Positions 27,806 through 37,503 are shown, numbered from the stretch's first letter. The stretch is 64,000 nt of DNA from Rhizobium sp. L1K21 (GCF_024055895.1 NZ_JAMXLE010000001.1:1798001-1862000); one strand, 5' to 3'. Made by a program: numbers and translations. Notes: generated by a model from the sequence alone, not told the origin.

Positions 27806-28594
27806 TCAGGCCGAGAAGCGGTCGGTCTTGCGTTTCATCAGCGGTTGGGAGCCCGGGATTTCGGGGACTTCACCTGCGAGAAACACGCGGTTGCGGCCGA
27901 ACACCTTGGCCGAATAGAGCGCGGCGTCTGCCAGCTTGTAGGTTTCGCGAAGGTCGGTTTGGGGGTCAAGCGGCGCAATACCGGCGCTCATGGTCACGCG
28001 AATTTTGCCGTGCGGGTGATCGACCGGAAATTCGAGCGCGGCCATGTCGGCAAGGATCGCCTCGCCCTTTGCCCTGGCGTCGTCGGCCGTTTTTGCCTGG
28101 AGGATGATAGCGAATTCCTCGCCGCCGAGCCGGCCTGCATCGTGGTTGGACAGCAGCGCACCGACGCCCCTGATCACCGCATCGCCCGCAGCATGGCCAT
28201 AGCTGTCGTTGATCGCCTTGAAGTGATCGAGGTCGGCGATCATGAAGAAGCCGGGTGCCTCGGCTGCGCGCGCAGACTTCAATGCATCGAGAAAGCTGTG
28301 GCGGTTCTTCAGCCCCGAGAGGTGATCGTGGGCGCTGAGATAACGGTAGCGGGCGCGGCTCTCGGCCCCTTCCAACGACTGGCGTATGTGAAGCCCTGCA
28401 ACAACGATGGTGGTCAGCATCTCTGCCGGCACGCTGATGGCCAAGATTCTCCAGACATGGTCAGGATCGAAATAGGAGGTCGCCAACCCGATAAACAGCG
28501 AAAAGACCAGCGCTGCAATGATCGTAGTCCTCACAAGCTGACGCCGCGCATCCTGGGGCGTGTCGACAACGCTGTTGAAAAAGGTTTTGCCCAT
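27806..28594 (-). CDS. Membrane-bound diguanylate cyclase (GGDEF)
   Basis: This 262-residue protein has two membrane segments (about 22-42 and 48-70), then a GGDEF domain (about 85-245). The active-site motif is GGEEF at 157-161, preceded by the substrate and metal residues of MIADLDHFKAINDSYGH. GGEEF is a catalytically competent variant, so c-di-GMP synthesis from GTP is likely. No RxxD inhibitory site is seen at the usual position, so product feedback may be absent. No separate sensor domain is present. Confidence 0.9.
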   Translation of the reverse strand: MGKTFFNSVVDTPQDARRQLVRTTIIAALVFSLFIGLATSYFDPDHVWRILAISVPAEMLTTIVVAGLHIRQSLEGAESRARYRYLSAHDHLSGLKNRHSFLDALKSARAAEAPGFFMIADLDHFKAINDSYGHAAGDAVIRGVGALLSNHDAGRLGGEEFAIILQAKTADDARAKGEAILADMAALEFPVDHPHGKIRVTMSAGIAPLDPQTDLRETYKLADAALYSAKVFGRNRVFLAGEVPEIPGSQPLMKRKTDRFSA

Positions 28595-28716
28595 GCGCGC
28601 TCCAAAAAGACGTCCGAAAGACGGGAGGTTACATTTTGCAACACAATTCCTAACTGTCTATGTTCAAGCGATCCCTAAATTTAGCGGGTCGGTCTGCGCG
28701 TCCGTCGTCGCGCGCA

Positions 28717-30711
28717 TCAGCCGCGACCGCGCGCTTTGCGGCGTTCCACCTTCTCGATGGGCGCAGGCATGCCAAGATGGTAGCCCTGCATCAGATCGAC
28801 ACCCAGCTGCTTCAACAGCGCGCGCTGTTCGCCGGTTTCGACCCCCTCCACAAGCACCGTGAACTTCTGATGCTTGAGCATACGCACCATGTCTTCCAGC
28901 AGGCTGAGACCCTGCTCCGACTGGCATTCGACCAGAAAGCTGCGGTCGATCTTGACGGCGTCGAAACGGAACCGGTTGAGCCAGGCGAGACCGGCAAAAC
29001 CGGTGCCGAAATCGTCGAGCCAGATCTGCACGCCGAGGCGTTTGAGATTCTCGATATTGCGGTGCGCCTCGACCTCCATATAGATGTCGATGCCTTCCGT
29101 CACCTCCAGTGCCAGCCGGTGCGGCTGAACACCGAGACTGGACAGGATTTCGGCCACTTTCAGCGGGAATCCGGGGGTTTTGAGCTGAACGGCGGAGACA
29201 TTGACGGTCACGAAAGTGTCGTTGTCCTCCACGCACAGGTCCGTCAAAGCCTGCTCGATGGCCCAGTTGCCGAGTTCGACAATGGCGCCGGTCTGCTCTG
29301 CGGCAGGAATGAAAACAGGCGGGTGGATCGGTGTGCCGTCGAAATCACGCAGCCGCATCAGCGTTTCATGACCCAGGAGCTTGCCGGTTTGGGCATCCTT
29401 GATCGGCTGGTAAACGAGAGAAACCAGTTCGCGCTCCACCGCCTCGCTGAGCAGCAGCGCCAGGTTTTGCCGCGAGGCATGCATGTGAACGGCTTCCGGA
29501 TCGTAGATCGTGAAGGTCGCGCGGGAAGCGAATTTGGAAGCATAGAGCGCGCGGTCCGCCTGCTGCAGCAGCACCGACAGTTCCATCGCGCCTTCGGTCT
29601 CGGTCATCGTCGCGCCGGCAGAGATGGTGATAATGTCGCGCTTGTCGGGCCGGTCCGGATGGGAAATCTTCAGCGCTTCCACGGCGTCGCAAAGCGCCTT
29701 GGCAACGGTCGCCAGTTCCTCCTTGTCGCGCACGGAGCAAAGAAGGAGAAATTCCTCTCCGCCATAACGGCCTGCGACGCCATGATAGGCACAAGCCGTT
29801 TCCTGGAAACACTGCGACAGTCGGATCAGGCATTCATCGCCGATATCGTGCCCCAGACTGTCATTGTAACGCTTGAAAAAGTCGACATCGATAAGAATGA
29901 CGCCGATATGCTTGCCAAGCGCGAGTTCGCTGCGTTTGAGGGCGAAAAACTCCTGGCTCAGCGCGCGTCGGTTCAACATGCCGGTCAGCGGGTCGGTTTC
30001 GGCAATTTTCTTGAGCTGCCGGCCCTTCTCGATCGCCACCTGCTCCTGAATCTGCGCCTGCAGCGAATTCACGAAAGTATGGTAACGCTCATGGCTCAGG
30101 CGCCATGCGAGATAAAGCGAGAATGTCAGCGATGTCGTGAAGAAGAGGACGTGGATGAACTTGGTCTTGAAATCCACGTCGATCATGCTGGTTGTGGCGT
30201 ATATACAACCTGCAGTCACAATTGAGGATGACGCTGCGGCGAGCGAAAAACGGAAATTGAAGAAGAGGTTTGTGGCCAGGATGAAAATCGTGCCGAAGAT
30301 GGTGTATTCGGCTGCCAACTGGCGTTCAGACGAGGTGATGGAGATGAACAGCCAACCGAATGCCGAGGCCAGAATGGCCATGGCGGAAAAGGCCTGAATG
30401 GCCTTCAAGGGCAACCGCAGCCAAATGCCTGTCTCCAACAGCGAAAGCACCACGATGGCAAGGCCTATCCGGAACAGAAAGACCAGACTGCCGACATCGG
30501 GAAGCAGGTAGATGTCGGAGAAACCAAAACTCACATAAGTGATTGCGGCAGCCCACAAACCAAAGCGTGCGAGGCGCAAATTCTGCTTCTCGTTGCGCTC
30601 GTCGAGCACCTGCCTCAGAACCGGGTCCTGCCCTTCCCACCACGCGTTGCCGGCCGCGCTCTTGGCACGTCTCACAAGCTCGTCGGTTATCTGCATCTCA
30701 CTGTCGCTCAT
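28717..30711 (-). CDS. Membrane GGDEF-EAL protein
   Basis: This 664-residue protein has an N-terminal region of several membrane segments (about 45-200), a GGDEF domain with GGEEF, and a C-terminal EAL phosphodiesterase domain. The EAL signature reads ETL (HETLMRLRD). The other catalytic residues are present: the Asn in VTVNVSA, Glu in LEVTEG, the Asp pair in DDFGTG and Lys in VKIDRSF. Both c-di-GMP synthesis and breakdown are therefore possible; which dominates cannot be read from sequence. No RxxD site precedes GGEEF. The gene is divergent from the methyltransferase gene at 30947. Confidence 0.9.
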   Translation of the reverse strand: MSDSEMQITDELVRRAKSAAGNAWWEGQDPVLRQVLDERNEKQNLRLARFGLWAAAITYVSFGFSDIYLLPDVGSLVFLFRIGLAIVVLSLLETGIWLRLPLKAIQAFSAMAILASAFGWLFISITSSERQLAAEYTIFGTIFILATNLFFNFRFSLAAASSSIVTAGCIYATTSMIDVDFKTKFIHVLFFTTSLTFSLYLAWRLSHERYHTFVNSLQAQIQEQVAIEKGRQLKKIAETDPLTGMLNRRALSQEFFALKRSELALGKHIGVILIDVDFFKRYNDSLGHDIGDECLIRLSQCFQETACAYHGVAGRYGGEEFLLLCSVRDKEELATVAKALCDAVEALKISHPDRPDKRDIITISAGATMTETEGAMELSVLLQQADRALYASKFASRATFTIYDPEAVHMHASRQNLALLLSEAVERELVSLVYQPIKDAQTGKLLGHETLMRLRDFDGTPIHPPVFIPAAEQTGAIVELGNWAIEQALTDLCVEDNDTFVTVNVSAVQLKTPGFPLKVAEILSSLGVQPHRLALEVTEGIDIYMEVEAHRNIENLKRLGVQIWLDDFGTGFAGLAWLNRFRFDAVKIDRSFLVECQSEQGLSLLEDMVRMLKHQKFTVLVEGVETGEQRALLKQLGVDLMQGYHLGMPAPIEKVERRKARGRG

Positions 30712-30946
30712 GCCGACCGGTTACCTTCAAACAACAAAAGACAGGATCTGGGTGCCTGTACAAATTCGCTACAACAGTACGATTATGAAACATGGAGCGC
30801 TAAATTCGCGTTAAAGATGGCAGTTTGCAAATTGTCATCAAAATCGCTCGAACCATCCCCATGAAATTAACCATTTGTTAAACATGTTCTCGCGTTACGC
30901 CGATTAAGTCGCTACAACTTTTCGTGGTGGACGGGGATGTACCAAG

Positions 30947-31999
30947 ATGCGTGTAGAGAATATGAATTTTGAAATCGACAAACACAGTCTCATAACGCCG
31001 GCTCTCATCAAGGAGCATATCGGCACACTCAGCGATCAGATTGACGCCGACCAACTCGGCGACCGGCAGTTGGAGCTGATATTGATATTGGAAATGAGCC
31101 GGCGCTCGTTTGCCAATGGCGAACCAGCGGCGGAGATTACCGACCGGCTCGGCGAACGGCTTCATGCCTTGCGCGAGAAATGCGCACCGGAAGTCTGGGA
31201 ACACCTGGTGCCAGTCGCCCAGGGCCATCCGCTCGGGGAGTATATTTTCCAGGATCCGTTCACGAACTGGTCGTTTACAAAGCCGCGCGGTTATTCGGGC
31301 GACGCGGGGCTGATCGACCTCCTCTACCATCATGAGAGCACAAGAGAAATCTTGGCGCAGTCGACCGAGCTTGGGCGAGCCATTTACGCCTATACCAGCA
31401 ACACGCCGCCTTGCGTGGCCGGCCGTGAACGTCGCGACATTCTTGCGCATACGGTGGATGCTACAGCAAAGCGGGTATGCGACGGCGCGGAAATTCTGGC
31501 TGTTGCTTGCGGACACCTGCGCGAAGCTGAACTGTCAGAAGCGCTGAAGGCCGGAACGCTGAAACGCTGGATCGCGCTTGACCAGGATACGGAAAGCGTT
31601 GAACTCGTTGAGAAAAAACATCAGAACTCGCTGATTACAGCCATCAATGGAAGCGTATCGGGACTTCTGAGACGGTCGTACAAGATTGGCAAATTTGATC
31701 TCGCCTATGCTGCCGGGCTTTATGATTATCTGCCGCGCGCAGTGGCCATTCGCCTGACGCAGCGTCTGGTCGAAATGCTGAAGGTTGGCGGCGAATTTCT
31801 GTTTGCCAATTTCAGCGATGAAGTCGGCACCGACGGCTACATGGAAACCTTCATGAACTGGCAGCTGATCTTCCGCAGCGAAGACGATATGTGGGACATC
31901 ATCAACGCCTCGGTGGACCGGAACAAGGTGAAGGCGGACGTGTTTTTCGGAGAGAACCGCTATATCTGCTACGCGAAACTCCGGAAGATCGCCGACTGA
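30947..31999 (+). CDS. Class I SAM-dependent methyltransferase, PhcB-like
   Basis: The 350-residue protein has a helical N-terminal part (about 1-150) ending in PRGYSGDAGLIDLLY. That motif is typical of the family annotated as 3-hydroxypalmitic acid methyl ester biosynthesis (PhcB-like) proteins. A Rossmann methyltransferase domain follows: the SAM-binding loop is EILAVACGHLREAELSEAL, then WIALDQD and FDLAYAAGLYDYLP. In Ralstonia PhcB makes a fatty-acid methyl ester signal, but the substrate here is not known. The ATG at 30947 follows GGGGA. Its divergent partner is a c-di-GMP enzyme. Confidence 0.72.
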   Translation: MRVENMNFEIDKHSLITPALIKEHIGTLSDQIDADQLGDRQLELILILEMSRRSFANGEPAAEITDRLGERLHALREKCAPEVWEHLVPVAQGHPLGEYIFQDPFTNWSFTKPRGYSGDAGLIDLLYHHESTREILAQSTELGRAIYAYTSNTPPCVAGRERRDILAHTVDATAKRVCDGAEILAVACGHLREAELSEALKAGTLKRWIALDQDTESVELVEKKHQNSLITAINGSVSGLLRRSYKIGKFDLAYAAGLYDYLPRAVAIRLTQRLVEMLKVGGEFLFANFSDEVGTDGYMETFMNWQLIFRSEDDMWDIINASVDRNKVKADVFFGENRYICYAKLRKIAD

Positions 32000-32016
32000 T
32001 ATCGAGGCCGTCTATC

Positions 32017-32394
32017 TCAAAGCGGGGTCTGATCTTCGGCCCCGCTTTTCAAATTCCAGAAGCGCCATGGCGTCCACCAGTGCAGCCGCGCCTCCAGGCG
32101 TTCCGGCACGGGGTCATAACCCCAGGTACCGCCGGGACCGCATCGCATGAACCGAAAAAGCGCCATGAACCCGCCGGACCAGAGCCCGTGCCTTGCAACG
32201 GCTTCATAGCCATATTCGGAGCATGTGGGCATGTGACGACAAGACTGGCCTATAAAGCCGGAGAGCGTGAGTTGGTACAACCTGATCAGCCCTAACCCCA
32301 GGAGGCGACCGGGGGTCTTGGGAAACGCGCCCTGCCAGTTGCGTGAGGTTGACGAATAGCCGATCGGACGGGAATGTTTGTGGTCTTTACACAT
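32017..32394 (-). CDS. yidD: YidD membrane protein insertion efficiency factor
   Basis: This 125-residue member of the YidD family assists YidC-dependent membrane insertion at the inner face of the membrane. The signature is continuous: LIRLYQLTLSGFIGQSCRHMPTCSEYGYEAVARHG, with both family Cys and the HMPTCSEY block, then RCGPGGTWGYDPVPE. The N- and C-terminal tails are longer than in enteric YidD, as usual in Hyphomicrobiales. The ATG at 32394 overlaps the stop of the upstream NifU-like gene by eight bases, so the two are translationally coupled. Confidence 0.93.
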   Translation of the reverse strand: MCKDHKHSRPIGYSSTSRNWQGAFPKTPGRLLGLGLIRLYQLTLSGFIGQSCRHMPTCSEYGYEAVARHGLWSGGFMALFRFMRCGPGGTWGYDPVPERLEARLHWWTPWRFWNLKSGAEDQTPL

Positions 32395-32836
32395 GCGCCC
32401 CGAACGCAACTCCAGCCGTTTCAATTTGATCCAGGCAGTCGCAGACCGCATCGAATGTCAGCATGGTCGAAGGGTGGCGCGCCTTGTAATCCTTGACAGG
32501 CTTCAGATAGCGCATGTCCTCGAAACGGCCGGTTGGGCCCTCGCCGCCTTCCTTGAGCATGGCCAGCATGTCCTTGCGCGCCTGACGCAGTTCTTCCGGC
32601 GTCGCACCGATGATGTGGCGGGCCATGATAGAGGAGGATGCCTGACCGAGTGCGCAGGCCTTCACGTCGTGAGCAAAATCACTCACATGGCCGTCGTTCA
32701 TTTTCAGCCAGACCTTGACGCGCGAACCGCATAGTTTGGAATGGGCCATCGCCTCGGCGTCCGCGTCATCAAGGGTTCCGATGCGCGGAATATTGCCCGC
32801 AAAATCCAGAATTTTGGCGTTATATATGTCGTCCAC
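32387..32836 (-). CDS. IscU/NifU-like iron-sulfur scaffold-type protein
   Basis: I chose the GTG at 32836, with GGAG upstream, giving 149 residues. Conserved pieces of the SufU/IscU fold are present: MDDIYNAKILDFAGNIPRIG at the N-terminus, SKLCGSRVKVWLKMNDG (Cys 1), VKACALGQASSSIMARHIIG (Cys 2) and TFDAVCDCL (Cys near the end). These three Cys positions fit Fe-S cluster assembly. The family member next to yidD is a conserved Hyphomicrobiales arrangement. The coding region ends eight bases inside yidD. Confidence 0.85.
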   Translation of the reverse strand: MDDIYNAKILDFAGNIPRIGTLDDADAEAMAHSKLCGSRVKVWLKMNDGHVSDFAHDVKACALGQASSSIMARHIIGATPEELRQARKDMLAMLKEGGEGPTGRFEDMRYLKPVKDYKARHPSTMLTFDAVCDCLDQIETAGVAFGAHV

Positions 32837-33165
32837 GTCTGTGACTCCGCATTCCGTTCGAAACATCAATCTGCATCAGCGACAGCTTTCGGGGAAATGA
32901 TTTTTCTCCCCGCGCCCTCTAACGGGCGCTTTTAGACCTTTTTCTGATTGATGTTGACCACTATATAATAATTCGTGTGCAAAGGCTCAGAATGCAAGGT
33001 GGCGCTGCAGCTTTTGTCAGAGGAGTACATTTTGCTGCAATCCAGTTTGCAGTTCATGACGTAATGAGGCACATGCCGTAAACGACATGACTCGTTTTGG
33101 CCCCTTAGGCAGAATGTAACAACCGTGCCTCAAACCGATTTGGGAAGAGGCCCCGGAGATTCGTG

Positions 33166-33783
33166 ATGGATGCCATCGTGCAAAAGCTGGCGCTGAGTGC
33201 CAAAGACAATTCCCGTCCCACGCAGGAAGAAGCAGAAGACGCAGTACGCGTCTTGCTGCGCTGGGCGGGCGAAGACACCTCGCGTGAAGGCCTTTTGGAT
33301 ACCCCACGGCGCGTCGCAAAAGCCTATCGTGAGCTCTTTTCCGGCTATGATCAGGACGCCGCAGATGTGCTTGGCCGCACATTCGAAGAGGTGGCGGGCT
33401 ATGACGACATGGTGCTTGTCCGCAATATTCCCTTCCACTCCCATTGCGAACACCACATGGTCCCGATCATTGGCACGGCAAGCGTCGGCTATCTTCCCGA
33501 TGGCAGGGTGCTGGGTCTGTCCAAGATAGCCCGGACGGTCGATATATATGCCCGTCGGCTGCAAACGCAGGAATCCATGACATCCCAGATCGCCAATGCT
33601 ATCCAGGATGCGCTGGACCCCAAGGGGGTTGCTGTTTTTGTGGAAGCCGAGCACATGTGCATGTCGATGCGCGGTATTCAGAAACAGGGTTCCACCACAC
33701 TGACGACAACCTTTACCGGCGCATTCAAGGAAGATGCCTCCCTGCAGGCGCGTTTCATGACCATGGCACGAAGCGGAAAGTAA
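33166..33783 (+). CDS. folE: GTP cyclohydrolase I
   Basis: This 205-residue enzyme converts GTP to dihydroneopterin triphosphate at the head of folate synthesis. The zinc-binding motif is visible: [21 protein letters not shown] near residue 95, and the third ligand Cys in [28 protein letters not shown] and [20 protein letters not shown] are the other family blocks. The start could be the GTG at 33163 or the ATG at 33166. hisI follows after 7 bases, so they are co-transcribed. Confidence 0.97.
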   Translation: MDAIVQKLALSAKDNSRPTQEEAEDAVRVLLRWAGEDTSREGLLDTPRRVAKAYRELFSGYDQDAADVLGRTFEEVAGYDDMVLVRNIPFHSHCEHHMVPIIGTASVGYLPDGRVLGLSKIARTVDIYARRLQTQESMTSQIANAIQDALDPKGVAVFVEAEHMCMSMRGIQKQGSTTLTTTFTGAFKEDASLQARFMTMARSGK

Positions 33784-33790
33784 GACGTTC

Positions 33791-34234
33791 ATGGAATTTT
33801 CTTCTCCCGCGAAGGACAAGGCCGCATTGGAAGAAGGCGCGGCCTTTACGCCGAAATTCGATGTGAACGGGCTTGTGACCGCTGTCGTGACCGATGAGCG
33901 CGACGGCGAGCTATTGATGGTTGCCTTCATGAATGCTGAAGCGCTTTCGCTGACGCTGGAAACCGGAATTGCGCATTATTACAGTCGCTCGCGCAGAGCG
34001 ATCTGGAAAAAGGGTGAGACCTCCGGCAATCTGCAGACGGTGAAGGAATTGCGTACCGATTGCGACCAGGATGCGATCTGGCTGAAAGTTTCGGTCGCCG
34101 GTCATGATGCGACATGTCACACCGGGCGCAGGTCTTGCTTCTATCGGGTGGCGACGTTCAAAGACGGCGATGCCAAGCTCGAAATCGCCGATGACGAACG
34201 GCATTTTGACCCCGAAGACGTCTACAAGGCGTAG
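33791..34234 (+). CDS. hisI: Phosphoribosyl-AMP cyclohydrolase
   Basis: This 147-residue enzyme performs the third step of histidine synthesis, opening the adenine ring of phosphoribosyl-AMP. The metal and substrate motifs are complete: [39 protein letters not shown], then [12 protein letters not shown], and [10 protein letters not shown] with the Cys and His ligands. It is the monofunctional form, with no phosphoribosyl-ATP pyrophosphatase domain. It follows folE at 7 bases, linking two GTP/ATP-ring-opening pathways. Confidence 0.96.
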   Translation: MEFSSPAKDKAALEEGAAFTPKFDVNGLVTAVVTDERDGELLMVAFMNAEALSLTLETGIAHYYSRSRRAIWKKGETSGNLQTVKELRTDCDQDAIWLKVSVAGHDATCHTGRRSCFYRVATFKDGDAKLEIADDERHFDPEDVYKA

Positions 34235-34391
34235 ACTTTCGTTACATCACTTGATCAGGTCAATCGGTCCGCCGGTGAATTTCACAGGCCTCAATTCGCG
34301 CGTCCCGATCACATTAAAATGACTTCGCCTCCCTCTTCTTGCCTTCTTCGTGCGGTGACCTACCTACAATTCAGGAGAAAAGGAGAGCACG

Positions 34392-35546
34392 ATGGCAGGA
34401 ATCGAGCAATTTGGGCGCAGCGGCAGACTTGCCGGGTTTGTGTTGAGTGGTTTTCTGGCAATGGGTGGAACGGATGCCTTGAGTGCAGAATTCAGTTCGG
34501 ATGAAGTCGCGCTCAAGACAGACGTGCTTGCCGATGGACTGGACCACCCCTGGTCGGTGGAGGTGCTGCCCGATGGTGCCTACATTGTTTCCGAACGCCC
34601 CGGTCGGCTGCGCATCATCCGCGACGGGGCCATTTCCGAGCCGATCGAAGGGCTGCCGGACCTCTTTGTCGGCGGACAGGGTGGACTGCTCGACATTGCC
34701 ATTCCATCCAATTTTTCTCAAAGCCGGCAGTTCTATTTCACGGCCTCCATTCCGATGACCGGCGGACAAGGAACCGCACTTTTCAGCGCAGTGTTGAGCG
34801 AAGACGAGGCCCAGCTCGAAAACGTTGAAAAGCTTTTTGAGATGAATAAAGGGACACAGACCGGCCACCACTTTGGCTCGCGCATCGCCCTGGCCGATAA
34901 TGGCGATATTTTTCTGACGCTTGGCGAAAGAGGCGATGGTGAGCGGGCGCAGGATCTTGGAGATTACGCTGGCGCGGTGATCCACTTAAAAGCGGACGGA
35001 ACACCCTACCCCGCAGTCGAATTTACCCGCGGCGCAATGGGGCTGCCCGGCATGTGGTCCAAAGGCCATAGAAATCCGCAAGGCATCGATATCGATCCTG
35101 AGACCGGCAGGATCGTGGTGGTGGAACACGGCGCGCGTGGCGGCGACGAAATCAACTTTCCGCAGCAGGGCAAGAATTACGGATGGCCGGTCATTTCCTA
35201 TGGCAGGCATTATTCCGGCGCAAAAATCGGCAAAGGCACAGAGGCGGAAGGCTATGAGCAGCCCTACTATTACTGGGACCCATCCATCGCGCCGGGTGCA
35301 CTGGCGGTCTATCACGGCGAGATGTTTCCGGAATGGGAGGGCGATTTTCTGGTCACAGCGCTGAAGTTTCAGCTTCTCTCAAGGCTTGAACGCGGTCCTG
35401 ACGGCGCTGTGCAAAAAGAGGAGCACCTGTTTGCCGATGCATTCGGTCGCTTGCGCGACGTGAAGGTCGCACCCGATGGGGCCGTGTTGCTGCTGACCGA
35501 TGAAAGCGATGGCGAACTGATCCGTGTTAGCCGGCAAGGAGACTAA
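34392..35546 (+). CDS. Periplasmic PQQ-dependent sugar dehydrogenase (aldose dehydrogenase type)
   Basis: This 384-residue, six-bladed propeller protein has a signal peptide (about 1-34, ending GTDALSA-EF). LDHPWSVEVLPDGAYIVSERPGRLRIIRDG is the diagnostic start of the Asd/YliI-type soluble aldose dehydrogenases. The His/Arg/Asp active-site blocks appear as GHHFGSRIALADNGDIFLTLGERGD, SKGHRNPQGIDIDPETG and EHGARGGDEINFPQQGKNYGWPV. It should oxidise aldoses in the periplasm using PQQ and calcium. No PQQ synthesis genes lie nearby. Confidence 0.92.
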   Translation: MAGIEQFGRSGRLAGFVLSGFLAMGGTDALSAEFSSDEVALKTDVLADGLDHPWSVEVLPDGAYIVSERPGRLRIIRDGAISEPIEGLPDLFVGGQGGLLDIAIPSNFSQSRQFYFTASIPMTGGQGTALFSAVLSEDEAQLENVEKLFEMNKGTQTGHHFGSRIALADNGDIFLTLGERGDGERAQDLGDYAGAVIHLKADGTPYPAVEFTRGAMGLPGMWSKGHRNPQGIDIDPETGRIVVVEHGARGGDEINFPQQGKNYGWPVISYGRHYSGAKIGKGTEAEGYEQPYYYWDPSIAPGALAVYHGEMFPEWEGDFLVTALKFQLLSRLERGPDGAVQKEEHLFADAFGRLRDVKVAPDGAVLLLTDESDGELIRVSRQGD

Positions 35547-35703
35547 GGTCATCAATATCAAAGTCGCACAGAAAAGCACTTTTGAGAGGCATTTGCGTTA
35601 TTCTTGGACATTTTTAGGGATTTTTCCCGCTGATTCACGAAATTGAAACCTAAGACGGGCGTTAATTGAACATTGGCGCCCGTTTTGCCTCTCGAGGTTG
35701 GAA

Positions 35704-36660
35704 ATGCTGAACTGGAATTTTAGACACGGTGTGACAACAGCAATGGCGGCAGAGCCGGGCGGCCCGCCTCTTTCCCAAAACATGATCGAGCCAAGCAAAA
35801 ATGAGCCGCGCGGCATTGCACTTGCGCTCGGCGGCGGGGCCGCACGCGGTTGGGCCCATATCGGCGCGCTGAGGGCGCTTGACGAAGAAAAAGTGAAGAT
35901 CTCCATGATTGCCGGCACGTCCATCGGCGCGTTGGTGGGCGGTTGTTATCTCGCCGGAAAGCTGGACGAACTTGAGGCGTTTGCCCGTTCGCTGACCATG
36001 CGCCGAATGGCCGCTTTTCTCGATTTCACAATTGGCGGCGGCGGGCTGTTGAGTGGATTGCGGCTGACGAAACGCATGCAGGAACATCTAAGCGGTCTTA
36101 AGATCGAGGATCTCGACCGCCCATTCGTATCGGTCGCGACAGAACTGACGACCGGTCACGAGGTTTGGATGCATTCCGGTTCGCTGATTACGGCCATCCG
36201 CGCGTCATACGCCCTGCCCGGCATTTTCGAACCGGTGAGGACCAACAATCGGGTTCTGGTCGATGGTGCGCTGGTCAATCCGGTACCGGTTTCAGTGTGC
36301 CGGGCCTATGAAGAGCCGCTGGTGGTGGCTATCAACCTGCACTATGACCTTTACGGCCGCTCTGCAGTGGTCAAGCATAATGCCAGCCCCGATAACCTGC
36401 CGGAAGAGCGTGTGGTGGACGGTCAGCAGACGCATTACGGCGTGACCACGGTGATGGTGGAAGCGTTTAACATCATCCAGGACCGGATTTCGCGGGCGCG
36501 GCTTGCCGGAGACCCGCCGGATCTTTCGCTTCACCCGCGCCTTGGCGATATCGGTCTTTCCGAATTCCACCGGGCAGATGAAGCCATCAATCGCGGTTAT
36601 GCCGAAACGAAGGCGAAAATCGGCGAAATCAAGCGGATGCAGGAAATTCTGGCCCGCTGA
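35704..36660 (+). CDS. Patatin-like phospholipase (RssA/YchK-type)
   Basis: From the ATG at 35704 the protein has 318 residues. The patatin domain has the oxyanion loop ALGGGAARGWAHIGAL, the nucleophile elbow GTSIGALVGG with Ser, and the dyad Asp in VLVDGALVNPVPV. These are the Ser-Asp catalytic features of bacterial patatins, which hydrolyse lipid acyl esters. The family's typical upstream Met-rich extension is absent, and no signal peptide is visible. It stands alone and converges with popZ. Confidence 0.9.
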   Translation: MLNWNFRHGVTTAMAAEPGGPPLSQNMIEPSKNEPRGIALALGGGAARGWAHIGALRALDEEKVKISMIAGTSIGALVGGCYLAGKLDELEAFARSLTMRRMAAFLDFTIGGGGLLSGLRLTKRMQEHLSGLKIEDLDRPFVSVATELTTGHEVWMHSGSLITAIRASYALPGIFEPVRTNNRVLVDGALVNPVPVSVCRAYEEPLVVAINLHYDLYGRSAVVKHNASPDNLPEERVVDGQQTHYGVTTVMVEAFNIIQDRISRARLAGDPPDLSLHPRLGDIGLSEFHRADEAINRGYAETKAKIGEIKRMQEILAR

Positions 36661-36726
36661 GCGGAAGGTCTCGAAGAGGCGCGTGCGCCACACCTCTTCC
36701 TGTCAGATCAGATGTGAACTGCTGGA

Positions 36727-37503
36727 TTAACCGCGCGGTCCGCGCGCAACGCGCTCGATTTCTTCGCGCACCAGACGCTCCACCAAAGATGGAAGATTGT
36801 CGTCCAGCCATTCGCGCAGCATGGGACGCAGCATTTCCTCTGCGATCTCGTCAAGACTGCGCTGCGGCTCGGCATGGAGCGCGGCGGCCAGCTCATCGAA
36901 CGAGCGAGCGACCTTATCCTCGGTTGCTTCGGAAACGATATGCTGCAGTTTCGTCTCGAGTTTGGCAACGGCGTTGCCCTGGCCGCCGGTATTTTCGGGT
37001 GCCGGTGCAGCGGGTGCGGTTTGGGCTTGCGCCGGTTTTGCCGGTGTGCTGCCGGCCGGCAGGCCCTGCATCCGGCTTGTGGTCAAAGGGCTGCTTGTTG
37101 CCATCGATTGCGGGGCCGCCTTCGCGATTTCTGCATGGGAGCGCACGCGCGCGGCCACGTCGGCAAGTGTGCTCGGCTTCGCGGCCGGCTGAGGCTCGGA
37201 AACCGGTGCAGCCTGCACCTGCGGCTGCTCTTCTGCCTGTTCCGGCTCGACTTCGAATGTTTCGTCAACCGTCAGGTGGATATCGCCATCATCCTCGTCA
37301 TTCACAACGCTCAGCTCCGCAGCAGGCGCACTGATGGTCGCTTCATAAGATTGCGGCTCGGCGGTTTCCTGATTTTCCGGCTCTGGCGCAGCAACAGCCT
37401 CGCTCGGTTGGATATTATCCGGCTCGTTGCTCTCGATAATCCGACGTATGGACGCCAGAATTTCTTCCATTGACGGTTCACGCGCTACACTTGGCTGAGC
37501 CAT
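36727..37503 (-). CDS. popZ: PopZ-family polar organizing protein (DUF2497)
   Basis: The 258-residue protein begins with the conserved N-terminal helix MAQPSVAREPSMEEILASIRRIIES. A long Pro/Ala/Glu-rich disordered linker follows (about 35-185). The conserved C-terminal helices end it (RSFDELAAALHAEPQRSLDEIAEEMLRPMLREWLDDNLPSLVERLVREEIERVAR). This is the layout of PopZ, which forms polar condensates anchoring the chromosome in alphaproteobacteria. An ATG two codons earlier (37509) is equally possible. The gene is transcribed toward the patatin gene and lies 202 bases downstream of the tolC stop. Confidence 0.88.
   Translation of the reverse strand: MAQPSVAREPSMEEILASIRRIIESNEPDNIQPSEAVAAPEPENQETAEPQSYEATISAPAAELSVVNDEDDGDIHLTVDETFEVEPEQAEEQPQVQAAPVSEPQPAAKPSTLADVAARVRSHAEIAKAAPQSMATSSPLTTSRMQGLPAGSTPAKPAQAQTAPAAPAPENTGGQGNAVAKLETKLQHIVSEATEDKVARSFDELAAALHAEPQRSLDEIAEEMLRPMLREWLDDNLPSLVERLVREEIERVARGPRG

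Noticed and set aside
32912-32936. gcgccc-tctaac-gggcgc followed by tttt as a terminator
   Set aside because: The T run is on the plus strand, but no plus-strand gene ends nearby; the neighbouring genes are divergent, so its role as a terminator is unsupported.
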